Shown: in pieces, positions 36,750 to 43,556 of the stretch | How positions within the stretch are numbered: the first letter of the stretch is position 1 | How the letters are laid out: each line of letters begins with the position of its first letter | Assembly (NCBI GenBank): GCA_018971945.1 | Contig: JAGWZH010000016.1 | Coordinates: forward strand, 1-43,556 | Source: Alphaproteobacteria bacterium | GTDB taxonomy: Bacteria > Pseudomonadota > Alphaproteobacteria > Caulobacterales > Aquidulcibacteraceae | Direction: 5' to 3' | DNA length: 43,556 bases | Made by a program: the position numbers and the translations under genes | The notes under the pieces: generated by a model | What the model was told of the DNA's origin: nothing | The model's database searches: none | Seen by the model: the letters and a program-made list of their open reading frames with translations, nothing else

Positions 36750-37421
36750 ATGCCCCTCACCACGCTCATCTCAAGCTGCGATGGCTTTGCCGTCCCGGTC
36801 TTTCGCGTCCCAGCCGAGGGGACGCGACGGGGCGGGGTGGTGGTGATCCAGGAGATTTTCGGCGTCACCGCGCATATTGAGGAGATGGCTCGGGAGTTTG
36901 CTGGGGCGGGCTATGAGGCCATCGCCCCGGCGTTGTTCGCCCGCATCGATCCGGTTTTTCAGGCTGCCCACGACGAAGAGGGCTTCGCCAAGGGCCGAGC
37001 TGCGGTGATGGCGACGCCGTTCGATCAGGTCGCCAGCGATGTCCAAGCCTGCCTCGACGCGCTGGAGGCGCCCGCCTTCGTCACAGGCTTCTGCTATGGG
37101 GGCGCCGTCAGCTGGCTCGCCGCGGCGCGCTGCAGTGGGGTCGCTGGCGCGGCGGGCTTTTATGGACGCCTGATCGCGGCTCAGATGCTGGACCTCGCGC
37201 CGCGGGCGCCGACGATACTGCATTATGGATGCGCTGATCCTCACATCCCAATGACCGATGTCGAGGCCGTCGCCGCTCGTCATCCCGGCGTGCCGATCCA
37301 TCTTTATGAGGCTGGCCATGGTTTTTGCCGCGCAGGCTCCGCTGATTACGACGCGGCGTCGCACCAGCGTGCGATGGCCATCACCCTTGCCCATTTCACC
37401 GCTTGCGCAGCGGCGATGTGA
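36750..37421 (+). CDS. dienelactone hydrolase family protein
   Basis: The 223-residue alpha/beta hydrolase has the dienelactone hydrolase triad C115 (GFCYGG), D163 (YGCADPHIP) and H190 (YEAGHGFCR). The conserved Glu is in VVVIQEIFGVTAHIEEMARE. The classical enzyme opens dienelactone in chloroaromatic degradation, but most chromosomal homologues like this one have unknown substrates and no degradation genes nearby. The gene stands alone. Confidence 0.93.
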   Translation: MPLTTLISSCDGFAVPVFRVPAEGTRRGGVVVIQEIFGVTAHIEEMAREFAGAGYEAIAPALFARIDPVFQAAHDEEGFAKGRAAVMATPFDQVASDVQACLDALEAPAFVTGFCYGGAVSWLAAARCSGVAGAAGFYGRLIAAQMLDLAPRAPTILHYGCADPHIPMTDVEAVAARHPGVPIHLYEAGHGFCRAGSADYDAASHQRAMAITLAHFTACAAAM

Positions 37422-37724
37422 ACCCGCATTGGAAAGACCATGGCCAGGCATGAGGGACGTCGGCGGCCTAACAGTCTCTCAAAGCAGCGCGGACCAAAGG
37501 GCCTGGCCCCGAAGGCGCGCGCTCCGATTGAAGGCCATGAAGGCACGGCTCCTCAGAACAGGGCAAGACCGTTCCAGAAGCGGGCGGCGCGCCCTGTCTG
37601 CGATCGAGAAACAGCGATGGGCGAAAGCGGGTGGGCGGCTGCGCGCGCTCCTCAAGGCAAAACGAGGACGCGCCGCATCGTCTGCGCCGCGGCGAACAAA
37701 CGCGGTCGGGCCTTTTTTGACGGG
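37422..37724. other. intergenic between convergent genes, no supported gene
   Basis: Plus-strand frames here are open but encode Arg/Ala/Lys-rich low-complexity sequence, and one runs on antisense to the RraB-like gene. No domain was recognised. A six-base T-run at ~37713-37718 has no clear stem before it. Confidence 0.5.
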
Positions 37725-38120
37725 TTAGCGCACCGGAGTCTTGCCGCTGCGCACCACCTGGCACTCCCAGCCGTCGAACTCGAGGCTGTGGACCTCCGCC
37801 CAGTGCTCCATCAGCCGCCGTGCGGCGTTGACCACGTCCACATCCATCGATTGGTCGATCTCGAGGACCAAAAGATCCGGCCGCTGTTCCCCGACCCGGA
37901 AACCGATCTCCATGCTCTCTTCTGAAAGAGCCGTGAAACGGTTGGTCTGGTCCTCGTCGTCGCCGGACCGTGGATGAAAATAGAAGCGGGTGTGTCGGGC
38001 CGGCCGCAGCGGGTCTCCCTGCGCGGCCAAAAGGCCCAGGATCCGCCGGTCGTCGGCATTGGCCAGGACCGTCAGGTCCATAGCCTGGGGTTTAGATTTG
38101 CGCTGCAAAAGAGCGAGCAT
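37725..38120 (-). CDS. RraB-like (regulator of RNase E) family protein
   Basis: The 131-residue protein starts at ATG 38120 after AGGG. The region DRRILGLLAAQGDPLRPARH followed by TRFYFHP and later LLVLEIDQSMDVDVVNAARR fits the RraB fold (ferredoxin-like), with the closing WAEVHSLEFDGWECQVV. RraB of E. coli binds and inhibits RNase E. Whether this relative does so is inferred only from fold likeness, and the N-terminal half is divergent. Confidence 0.65.
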   Translation of the reverse strand: MLALLQRKSKPQAMDLTVLANADDRRILGLLAAQGDPLRPARHTRFYFHPRSGDDEDQTNRFTALSEESMEIGFRVGEQRPDLLVLEIDQSMDVDVVNAARRLMEHWAEVHSLEFDGWECQVVRSGKTPVR

Positions 38121-38198
38121 GGCGGAGATCCCTGAGTGCAATAGCTTTCGGGGATCGCATATAGCGACAATCTTTCAAAAACCGGTCAACGGAAATGA

Positions 38199-38726
38199 CT
38201 AATGTCCCGGAAAGGAAATCAAGGATTTCACTGGGGCTCCCATGGCTTGAATTCTTGCTGCGCCCCCAAGGTCTGGCAGATCGACCAGGAACACAGCCCC
38301 CGCCACACACGCGCCCGCCCTTCGGATCAGCGTGATCGCCGCTTCTGCAGTGCCCCCGGTGGCGATCAGATCGTCGACAAGAAGCACGCTTTGCCCAGGT
38401 TGAAAGGCGTCAACATGGATTTCCACCTCGTCTTGCCCGTATTCAAGCGCGTAGGTCTGCCGCAGCGTTTCAGCGGGCAATTTCCCTTTCTTGCGCACCG
38501 GCGCGAACCCGGCGGATAATTGGTGGGCGACCGCGCCCCCGAGGATGAACCCCCGCGCCTCCACCCCCGCCACCATGTCGATCTTGGCGCCAGCGAAGGG
38601 CTGGACCAGTTCGTCGACCGCCCGCCGAAAAGCCCGTGCGTCCCCCAAGAGCGTGGTGATGTCGCGGAACATGATCCCCGGCTTGGGGTAGTCGGGAATG
38701 GTGCGGATGGTTTCGGCCAGTGTCAT
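38199..38726 (-). CDS. apt: adenine phosphoribosyltransferase
   Basis: Apt salvages adenine to AMP using PRPP. The 175-residue protein has [55 protein letters not shown] and the PRPP motif [21 protein letters not shown] 38726 follows GAGGG by eight bases. It is divergent from the ClpP-like gene, with a 259-base spacer that shows no further gene. Confidence 0.96.
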   Translation of the reverse strand: MTLAETIRTIPDYPKPGIMFRDITTLLGDARAFRRAVDELVQPFAGAKIDMVAGVEARGFILGGAVAHQLSAGFAPVRKKGKLPAETLRQTYALEYGQDEVEIHVDAFQPGQSVLLVDDLIATGGTAEAAITLIRRAGACVAGAVFLVDLPDLGGAARIQAMGAPVKSLISFPGH

Positions 38727-38985
38727 CAGGCGACCCTCAACACCGCAAGCGCGCGGCGCTTTCTCTTGGCCGGAGTTGCGTCCAGGCGCAACCGGTCGCT
38801 CTGACAGGTTGTCTGGGACCGACAGGTCCAGAGGAAGCGGAAAAGAACCGCGCCTGCAGCCGATGTGGAAGCGAAGGATCCTTTGCAACGCGCCTGCGAA
38901 CATGTCTAGGAAGTCGGCGAAAGCCTCCCTACCTTAGAGCCACGATGACAGGGGCTGCGCCCGGAGGCCGCCCAAGGAGCCTGCA

Positions 38986-39582
38986 ATGATCCGCCTCGCC
39001 GATGAAGACAAATCACAGCCCGAAGCCCCGCCTTCCTCGCCTGTGGAGAAGGCTCTCTTCAATGCGCGGGTTGTGATGTTGACAGGCGAAGTGAACGATC
39101 AGCAGGCCCGCCGGGTCACCGAGCGCCTCTTCGCCTTGGCGTCGGAGAGCCAGGACCCGATCACTTTCGTGGTCTCTTCCCCCGGCGGCCACGTCGAGAG
39201 CGGAGATATGATCCACGACGTGATAAAGTTCATCAAACCGAGGGTGAAGATGCTGGGCGCCGGCTGGGTCGCCTCCGCCGGAGCCCTGATTTACGCCGCC
39301 GTGCCGCGGCAGGACCGCTTCTGCCTTCCCAATACGCGTTTTCTGCTGCATGAACCCCGCGGCGGCGTCGGCGGCTCAGCGTCCGATGTTGAGATCCAGG
39401 CGCGCGAAATCCTGCGCATGCGTGAGCGGCTGAACCAGATCTTCGCCGCCGCGACCGGACAGCCCCTTGAGCGGATCAAAAAAGACACCGACAGGGACTA
39501 TTGGATGTTCCCCCAAGAGGCGCTGGACTATGGCCTTGTTGGTCGCATCGTGGTGAGCCAGGCCGAACTCGACGCTGCCTAG
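38986..39582 (+). CDS. clpP: ClpP-like serine peptidase subunit
   Basis: The 198-residue protein has the ClpP fold and triad: S97 in GWVASAGALI, H122 in TRFLLHEPRGG and an Asp in DTDRDYWMFPQEALDYGLVG. VVSSPGGHVESGDMIHDVI is the oxyanion region. It differs from the main ClpP, which has G-x-A-A-S-M-G-A and M-I-H-Q-P; its N-terminus also lacks the usual RGERAYDIYSRLL-like segment. It is probably a second ClpP paralogue with a special ATPase partner or substrate. AAGGAG precedes ATG 38986. Confidence 0.9.
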   Translation: MIRLADEDKSQPEAPPSSPVEKALFNARVVMLTGEVNDQQARRVTERLFALASESQDPITFVVSSPGGHVESGDMIHDVIKFIKPRVKMLGAGWVASAGALIYAAVPRQDRFCLPNTRFLLHEPRGGVGGSASDVEIQAREILRMRERLNQIFAAATGQPLERIKKDTDRDYWMFPQEALDYGLVGRIVVSQAELDAA

Positions 39583-39627
39583 GCGATCCGATCGCGGCGG
39601 CTCCGTGCGCGGGGGACGATCCAAGGG

Positions 39628-39663
39628 CGCCGATCCCACCTCGCCGATCCCACCTCGCCGATC
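39628..39663. repeat. 14-bp tandem repeat x2.6 after clpP
   Basis: CGCCGATCCCACCT occurs twice in tandem (39628 and 39642), then CGCCGATC. It lies between the ClpP stop and the end of the minus-strand small membrane-protein gene. Confidence 0.85.
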
Positions 39664-39754
39664 ATAGGACGCTGATCGCCGTCGCCCCCCGCCGGGGGCG
39701 CAGCGCGTCCCCCGCATGCGTTGTCTGGCCTAAGGCTCAGAGGAACAGGGACCT

Positions 39755-40003
39755 CTAACGCCCCGCGGCGACGCTCTGGGGACTGTTGTTCGGTTCAGGC
39801 AAGGCTACGCTGTCGGCGCCCAGCAACAAGGCCGCCGCCAAGCTGCCCATGATGAGGAAGAATCCGACCCTTTCTTCAAGCTCGATGGCGGTCGCCATCG
39901 CGGTGACCATGCTGTCGCCTCGCGCCTTACGAGGGTCTTTCAGCTCAGCTGACGCACGCTCTTTGGAGGTTTCAGTCATCGCGGCGAGGCTCATGTCGCG
40001 CAT
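39755..40003 (-). CDS. small membrane protein of unknown function
   Basis: The 82-residue frame starts at ATG 40003 (ATG 39994 and 39979 are in frame), 12 bases after the stop of the interrupted gene upstream. It has a charged N-terminal half (TETSKERASAELKDPRKARG) and one membrane segment (VGFFLIMGSLAAALLLGA) followed by a short polar tail. I recognise no family. Its position as third frame after the desaturase and the hydrophobic helix support a real gene. A GAGG lies just before the first ATG. Confidence 0.5.
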   Translation of the reverse strand: MRDMSLAAMTETSKERASAELKDPRKARGDSMVTAMATAIELEERVGFFLIMGSLAAALLLGADSVALPEPNNSPQSVAAGR

Positions 40004-40015
40004 GGCCTCAAGGGA

Positions 40016-40360
40016 CTAAGGGCTCAAACCCGCGCCAAGGAGCGAACTGACAAGCAACGCGCCGGCGGCCACGCGACGTAAGACGAACAGCGAAACAAGC
40101 AGCCCAAGCATGATGGCCAGCAGCGCCGCCAACGCAAAAGAGTTCGGATCTCGCCTTTCCTGGTCGAAGCCGCGCGAAATTTGTCCGCCGTTCAACTGCT
40201 GCAGGTCAAGGCTCGGCTGAAGCTACCCAGCCATCAACTGAAGACCCGTTCCCGTCGCCACCTCTGCCTGCGAACACGCGATGGCCGCCCAAGGCAAAAA
40301 GAACCCACTGATGGCGATGATCTTGGCGACCCTCTCCAAAACATTGAGAGCGCGCACCAT
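40016..40360 (-). pseudogene. small FLPW-type membrane protein gene interrupted by an in-frame amber codon
   Basis: From ATG 40360, 22 bases after the desaturase stop, the frame encodes MVRALNVLERVAK, a hydrophobic IIAISGFFLPWAAIACSQ and TGLQLMAG. It then meets TAG (40225-40223) and continues in the same frame for 68 more codons, through RRDPNSFALAALLAIMLG, LLVSLFVLRRVAAG and ALLVSSLLGAGLSP, to the final TAG at 40018-40016. The first half resembles small two-to-four-helix membrane proteins with an F-LPW-x3-S/A-C motif followed by SG-x-QL-x2-G. The second half supplies the remaining helices such proteins have. Nonsense mutation, sequencing error or readthrough would all fit. Confidence 0.6.
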
Positions 40361-40381
40361 CCGCCCACTATGCAGTGTCCG

Positions 40382-41350
40382 CTAAGCGCCCTGATCAGAC
40401 TGCGCGCGAGATGGGGTCGCGGTCGCCTCGCGCAGCACCTGGCCATAGCCATGCGCCAACGTCATGCGGCGGTGCAGTCCCTTTTCGCCCAAGAGCCGGT
40501 GCATCAAACCGAGATGGTAGCAGGGCGTGTGCATAAAGAGATGGTGCTCGGCATGGAAGTTCACCCAATAGGGCGCGACCATCAGCCCCTCCCACCACGA
40601 GGTTTTTGTTGTCCGCGCCTGGCCGAAGGGATCATGGGGGCTTGGCAACGACGCGTGCTCAGCGATGTTGCGAAGCCGGGTCACCCATTGGCTCCAGGTG
40701 GCGAGCGGCGTCAGCCAGAGCGCGAAATAGGCCCACCACAGACCCACCATGGCGAGCCCAACCAGAAGGCCAAGATTGAACGCCAGAAACGGCAGGGCGC
40801 CGGCCGGAGGGCTGGTCTTGTTGTCCTGGCCCTTGAGCCGCCGGACCTGAAACCGGAAAAAGCCGCCGAGTTGGGCTGTACGCTGCTTGAGAAAGGTCTG
40901 CCCGGTAAGATCCCGGACCGCCTTGCGCCATAGGCTTTCGCGCGTGGTCGGAAATGCTTCCGCAAGCCCGAGATCGGGGTCCTCAGGCCGGTTGGCGAAC
41001 TTGTGATGCTTCAGATGATAGGCGCGGTAGCTTGCCAGAGAGGCGCCCACCGGTGCTGCGCAGAGCCACTGCCCAACCCAGTCGTTGAGCTTCTGATGGG
41101 GCGACAAGCCAAGATGGGCCGCCTCGTGCATAAGGATCGCCAGCCCCAATTGCCGCGTTCCGATGACCATAACCGCGAGAATGAAGGTCAGCGGGTTCGG
41201 CCATTGCAGGAAAATCCAGCCCGCAAGAGCGATCAGCCCCCAGGCATGCGCCACAAGAGCCATGCCCCGCCACGTCGACCGCGCGCGCAAGCGGCCCCAT
41301 TCTGCGGGGGTAAAAATATCTGACGGTGCGAGGCGGACGGCGGCGTCCAT
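40382..41350 (-). CDS. membrane fatty acid desaturase
   Basis: The 322-residue membrane di-iron enzyme has the three His boxes: H75-E-A-A-H79, H112-L-K-H-H116 and H266-A-E-H-H270, plus an extra His in NIAEHAS. Four or so membrane helices surround them. Proteins of this type put a double bond or hydroxyl on acyl chains or carotenoids using O2. The exact substrate is not clear. Two small membrane-protein frames follow on the same strand within 30 bases of one another, an apparent operon. Confidence 0.92.
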   Translation of the reverse strand: MDAAVRLAPSDIFTPAEWGRLRARSTWRGMALVAHAWGLIALAGWIFLQWPNPLTFILAVMVIGTRQLGLAILMHEAAHLGLSPHQKLNDWVGQWLCAAPVGASLASYRAYHLKHHKFANRPEDPDLGLAEAFPTTRESLWRKAVRDLTGQTFLKQRTAQLGGFFRFQVRRLKGQDNKTSPPAGALPFLAFNLGLLVGLAMVGLWWAYFALWLTPLATWSQWVTRLRNIAEHASLPSPHDPFGQARTTKTSWWEGLMVAPYWVNFHAEHHLFMHTPCYHLGLMHRLLGEKGLHRRMTLAHGYGQVLREATATPSRAQSDQGA

Positions 41351-41607
41351 GGGCTGAAGGGTGCGCTTTTGCGCGGAGCTAAGTCAAGCCGCGCCTGGCG
41401 TCTGGGGCGGTCGATCTGGCCCTGTCGGCGCCTTGGAAGTCCATTGGGGGCGCCCATCAAACGGCCGCGCCCTTCCCTCCGAGGGCGCAGCGGGTCGCAT
41501 GGGAGGCCGGCGGGGGGATGAGGCGGGCCGGCGGCCCGGAGCGCTGCTTGTCTCCCAGTTATGCTGGTTTTCCCCGAGGAGCGGTCACGGACCCGGTCCT
41601 CTCTCTG

Positions 41608-42477
41608 TCAGGCCCACCTCGCCTCGGGCGGCATGGAGCTCAGGATCGTCTCCACATTGCCTCCCGTCTTGAGGCCAAAAGTCGTCCCGCGGTCATAAAG
41701 CAGATTATATTCAACATAGCGGCCACGGCGATGAAGCTGCTCTTCCCGATCAGCTTCGGTCCAAGGCTGGCTCATCCGTTTGCGCAGGAGGGGGGGATAG
41801 GCTTCGAGAAACGCCCGCCCGACTTCTTGGGTTAGGGTGAAATCCCGTTCCCAGTCGCCGCTATTGTGATGGTCGTAGAAAATGCCTCCGACCCCGCGAG
41901 GCTCTTGCCTGTGCGGCAACCAGAAATACTCGTCGCACCACGCCTTGAATTTGGGGAAATAGCCTTCGTCGAAACGGTCGCAGGCGGCCTTGTAGGGCGC
42001 GTGGAAGGCCTGGGCGTCCTCGAATTCTTGGCTGCGCTGATAATCCTGTGTCGGGTTCAAGTCGCCTCCGCCGCCGAACCACCACTGGGTGGTCTGGATA
42101 TGGCGGGTGTTCATGTGGGCTGCCGGACAATGGGGGTTGCGCATGTGCGCGATCAAACTGACCCCGCAGGCCCAAAAGCGCGGATCTTCAGCCGCTCCGG
42201 GTATTTGCTTGGCGTAATCGGGGCTGAAAGCGCCGTGCACTTGCGAGAAATGCACGCCGACCTTTTCGAAGAACCGCCCCTTCATGAAGCCGCCGATTCC
42301 ACCACCTTCGTCTTCACCACGCGACCAGGGCTTGCGCTCAAACCGCCCTGGCGCGCCCGGATAGAGCGCCGCCGGCGCCTCGTCCTCAAGCTGCTCGAAG
42401 GCCTTGATCAGAAGCCCCTGCAGCTCCTGAAACCAGGCGACGGCGCGGGCGCGGCAGGCAAAGGCTTGCTCAATCAT
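41608..42477 (-). CDS. hemF: oxygen-dependent coproporphyrinogen III oxidase
   Basis: HemF decarboxylates coproporphyrinogen III to protoporphyrinogen IX in haem synthesis using O2. The 289-residue protein shows RKPWSRGEDEGGGIGGFMKG, FWACGVSLIAHMRNPHCPAA, HMNTRHIQTTQWWFGGGGDL and the C-terminal block RRGRYVEYNLLYDRGTTFGL. Length is normal. The ATG overlaps the trmL stop by eight bases. Haem made here could serve the cytochrome bc1 complex whose petA begins 0.7 kb away. Confidence 0.97.
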   Translation of the reverse strand: MIEQAFACRARAVAWFQELQGLLIKAFEQLEDEAPAALYPGAPGRFERKPWSRGEDEGGGIGGFMKGRFFEKVGVHFSQVHGAFSPDYAKQIPGAAEDPRFWACGVSLIAHMRNPHCPAAHMNTRHIQTTQWWFGGGGDLNPTQDYQRSQEFEDAQAFHAPYKAACDRFDEGYFPKFKAWCDEYFWLPHRQEPRGVGGIFYDHHNSGDWERDFTLTQEVGRAFLEAYPPLLRKRMSQPWTEADREEQLHRRGRYVEYNLLYDRGTTFGLKTGGNVETILSSMPPEARWA

Positions 42478-42973
42478 GGGCGCTCCGATCCTCCGTGACG
42501 GCGTGGGGCGTGTGCAAAGCGGCCATACGCCCGGTTTGGCGCAGAGCCTCCGCCAGAGCGACGGCCCCAGCGGCGACTACATTTAATGACCTCAGTCCGG
42601 CCGCCATCGGAATGCGCAACACCGCCGCGGCCGCGGCCTCGAGGACCGGCGGTGAGCCGGCGCTCTCCCGGCCGAGTACGAGGGTGTCGCCGGACGTGAA
42701 GGCGAAGTCGTAAACACTGCTAAGGCCTGTGGTTTCGATCAGCAACAAGCGCCCCCCGCGACGTTCGGGCGCAGAAAAAAATGCGGCCAAATGAGGGTGG
42801 CGCGTGACCGAGACATGGTCGCCATAGTCCAACGCAGCCCGCTTCAAGGCCTTATCTGTCAAGGGGAAACCACAGGGATCGATGATGTCGAGCGGAGTAG
42901 CGAAACACGCCGCAAGCCGCATCGCCGCCCCGAGATTCTGTGGAATGTCTGGTTGATAGAGGGCAAGACGCAC
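42470..42973 (-). CDS. trmL: tRNA (cytidine(34)-2'-O)-methyltransferase
   Basis: TrmL is a SPOUT-class enzyme that methylates the wobble 2'-O of certain leucine tRNAs. The 167-residue protein begins LALYQPDIPQNLGAAMRLAA and carries the trefoil-knot motifs LVLGRESAGSP and IPMAAGLRSLNVVAAGAVAL. The start is GTG 42973 without a clear ribosome binding site. It is divergent from petA and translationally coupled to hemF. Confidence 0.94.
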   Translation of the reverse strand: MRLALYQPDIPQNLGAAMRLAACFATPLDIIDPCGFPLTDKALKRAALDYGDHVSVTRHPHLAAFFSAPERRGGRLLLIETTGLSSVYDFAFTSGDTLVLGRESAGSPPVLEAAAAAVLRIPMAAGLRSLNVVAAGAVALAEALRQTGRMAALHTPHAVTEDRSAHD

Positions 42974-43153
42974 GATAAGCGCATGATCCTTTGCTGGGGA
43001 ACCCGGGCTTCAGAGGCCCTGGCGTTGGTCGCCTGCGGCGTCTGGCCGCGTGCTCATCAACGCTCCCCGTCATAGCTATTGTGGCGCGGTTGACAACGGC
43101 GCTGATGGCGCGGCCCCTGCGGAGTAAGGGACGCGCTTTAAGGGACGCGGGAG

Positions 43154-43556
43154 ATGAGCGTGGCCGACACGGCGACTAATGCATCGAACACGGGCGGAGA
43201 GACCCGCCGGGATTTTATCTTTGTAGCCACGGGCGCCATGGGTGCGGTCGGCGCGGCGTTGACGGTCTGGCCGTTCATCGACCAGATGAATCCGGCGGCG
43301 GATACGCGTGCGCTCTCCACAACGGATGTGGACCTGACCAAGGTCGAAGCGGGTCAGCAGATGATCGCGATGTGGCAGGGTCGTCCGGTCTTTGTGCGAC
43401 ATCGGACTGAGGCCGAAGTCGCAGCCGCTCAGCGTGACGACTACGCCGCCATGAAAGATCCGGCGACCGATGACAGTCGGATCGCTCAGAAGGATGGCGC
43501 GCCTGGCAAGGCTGCTTATCTCGTAGTGCAAGCGAACTGCACCCATCTGGGCTGTG
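43154..43556 (+). CDS. petA: ubiquinol-cytochrome c reductase Rieske iron-sulfur subunit (partial)
   Basis: The first 134 codons are present and the gene runs off the right edge. The twin-arginine segment TRRDFIFVATGAMGAVGAAL is the Tat signal-anchor of Rieske proteins. VWPFIDQMNPAADTRAL and GQQMIAMWQGRPVFVRHRT are family-typical. The last visible residues, CTHLGC, are the first Cys-His cluster-binding box of the 2Fe-2S site. The second box lies outside the window. petB and petC would be expected to follow. AAGGGA lies eight bases before ATG 43154. Confidence 0.95.
   Translation, partial: MSVADTATNASNTGGETRRDFIFVATGAMGAVGAALTVWPFIDQMNPAADTRALSTTDVDLTKVEAGQQMIAMWQGRPVFVRHRTEAEVAAAQRDDYAAMKDPATDDSRIAQKDGAPGKAAYLVVQANCTHLGC

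Noticed and set aside
37440-37925. 161-codon plus ORF rich in Arg/Ala
   Set aside because: Its second half is antisense to the RraB-like gene and the first half has no recognisable domain.
41467-41488. GCGCCCT/AGGGCGC inverted repeat after hemF
   Set aside because: Short arms in a GC-rich spacer and no T-tract; chance is likely.
43092-43097. TTGACA as a -35 box for petA
   Set aside because: No -10-like sequence lies at the right distance, so a promoter cannot be supported.

Overview
The window is high-GC alphaproteobacterial chromosome. The RpoD type, a PetP/PetR-like regulator pair and the start of a Rieske petA gene all fit that class. The dense, short-spacer housekeeping layout suggests a relative of Caulobacterales, Hyphomonadales or Parvularculales, but that rank is an inference. 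No rRNA, tRNA or CRISPR array was seen.

Layout. (a) Bases 1-1,300 are a scarred accessory edge: a short ORF, a PIN (VapC-like) toxin, the first ~16 codons of a TIR-domain protein overlapping the PIN stop, and a truncated IS91-type tyrosine integrase. (b) 1.3-8.9 kb carries a DUF1186/UPF0149/SEC-C protein, a trypsin-like serine protease autotransporter with a clear terminator, and a large unknown lipoprotein. (c) 9-16 kb is housekeeping: yggT, folD, a SIMPL-domain protein, and dnaG followed by rpoD. (d) 16-25 kb holds carbonic anhydrase, an Mpo1-like protein, ilvE, a MarR regulator overlapping an OmpR-type response regulator, a DEAD-box helicase, a thioesterase, a GT87-like membrane protein, an EnvZ-like histidine kinase and a TetR regulator. 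(e) 25-31 kb has the reverse operon ybjN-proC-tetR, ubiK, and the tightly overlapped forward operon lgt-midA-pgeF-prs. (f) 31-36.4 kb holds a lipoprotein alpha/beta hydrolase, rplY, pth, a DUF808 protein and ychF. (g) 36.7-43.5 kb holds a dienelactone hydrolase, an RraB-like protein, apt, a ClpP-like peptidase, a reverse-strand fatty-acid desaturase followed by two small membrane-protein ORFs, hemF, trmL and the truncated petA.

Two things stand out beyond ordinary annotation. First, a small membrane-protein gene (40016-40360, minus) is open over its whole length except for a single in-frame amber codon; both halves look like one protein. Second, spacers repeatedly contain short perfect or near-perfect tandem repeats (13 bp x3, 18 bp x4.5, 13 bp x3, 14 bp x6, 14 bp x2.6), plus a 12-bp array inside the helicase gene. 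One of these arrays forms the pth leader and repeats a Shine-Dalgarno-like AGGG in every unit; another repeats the rplY stop codon.
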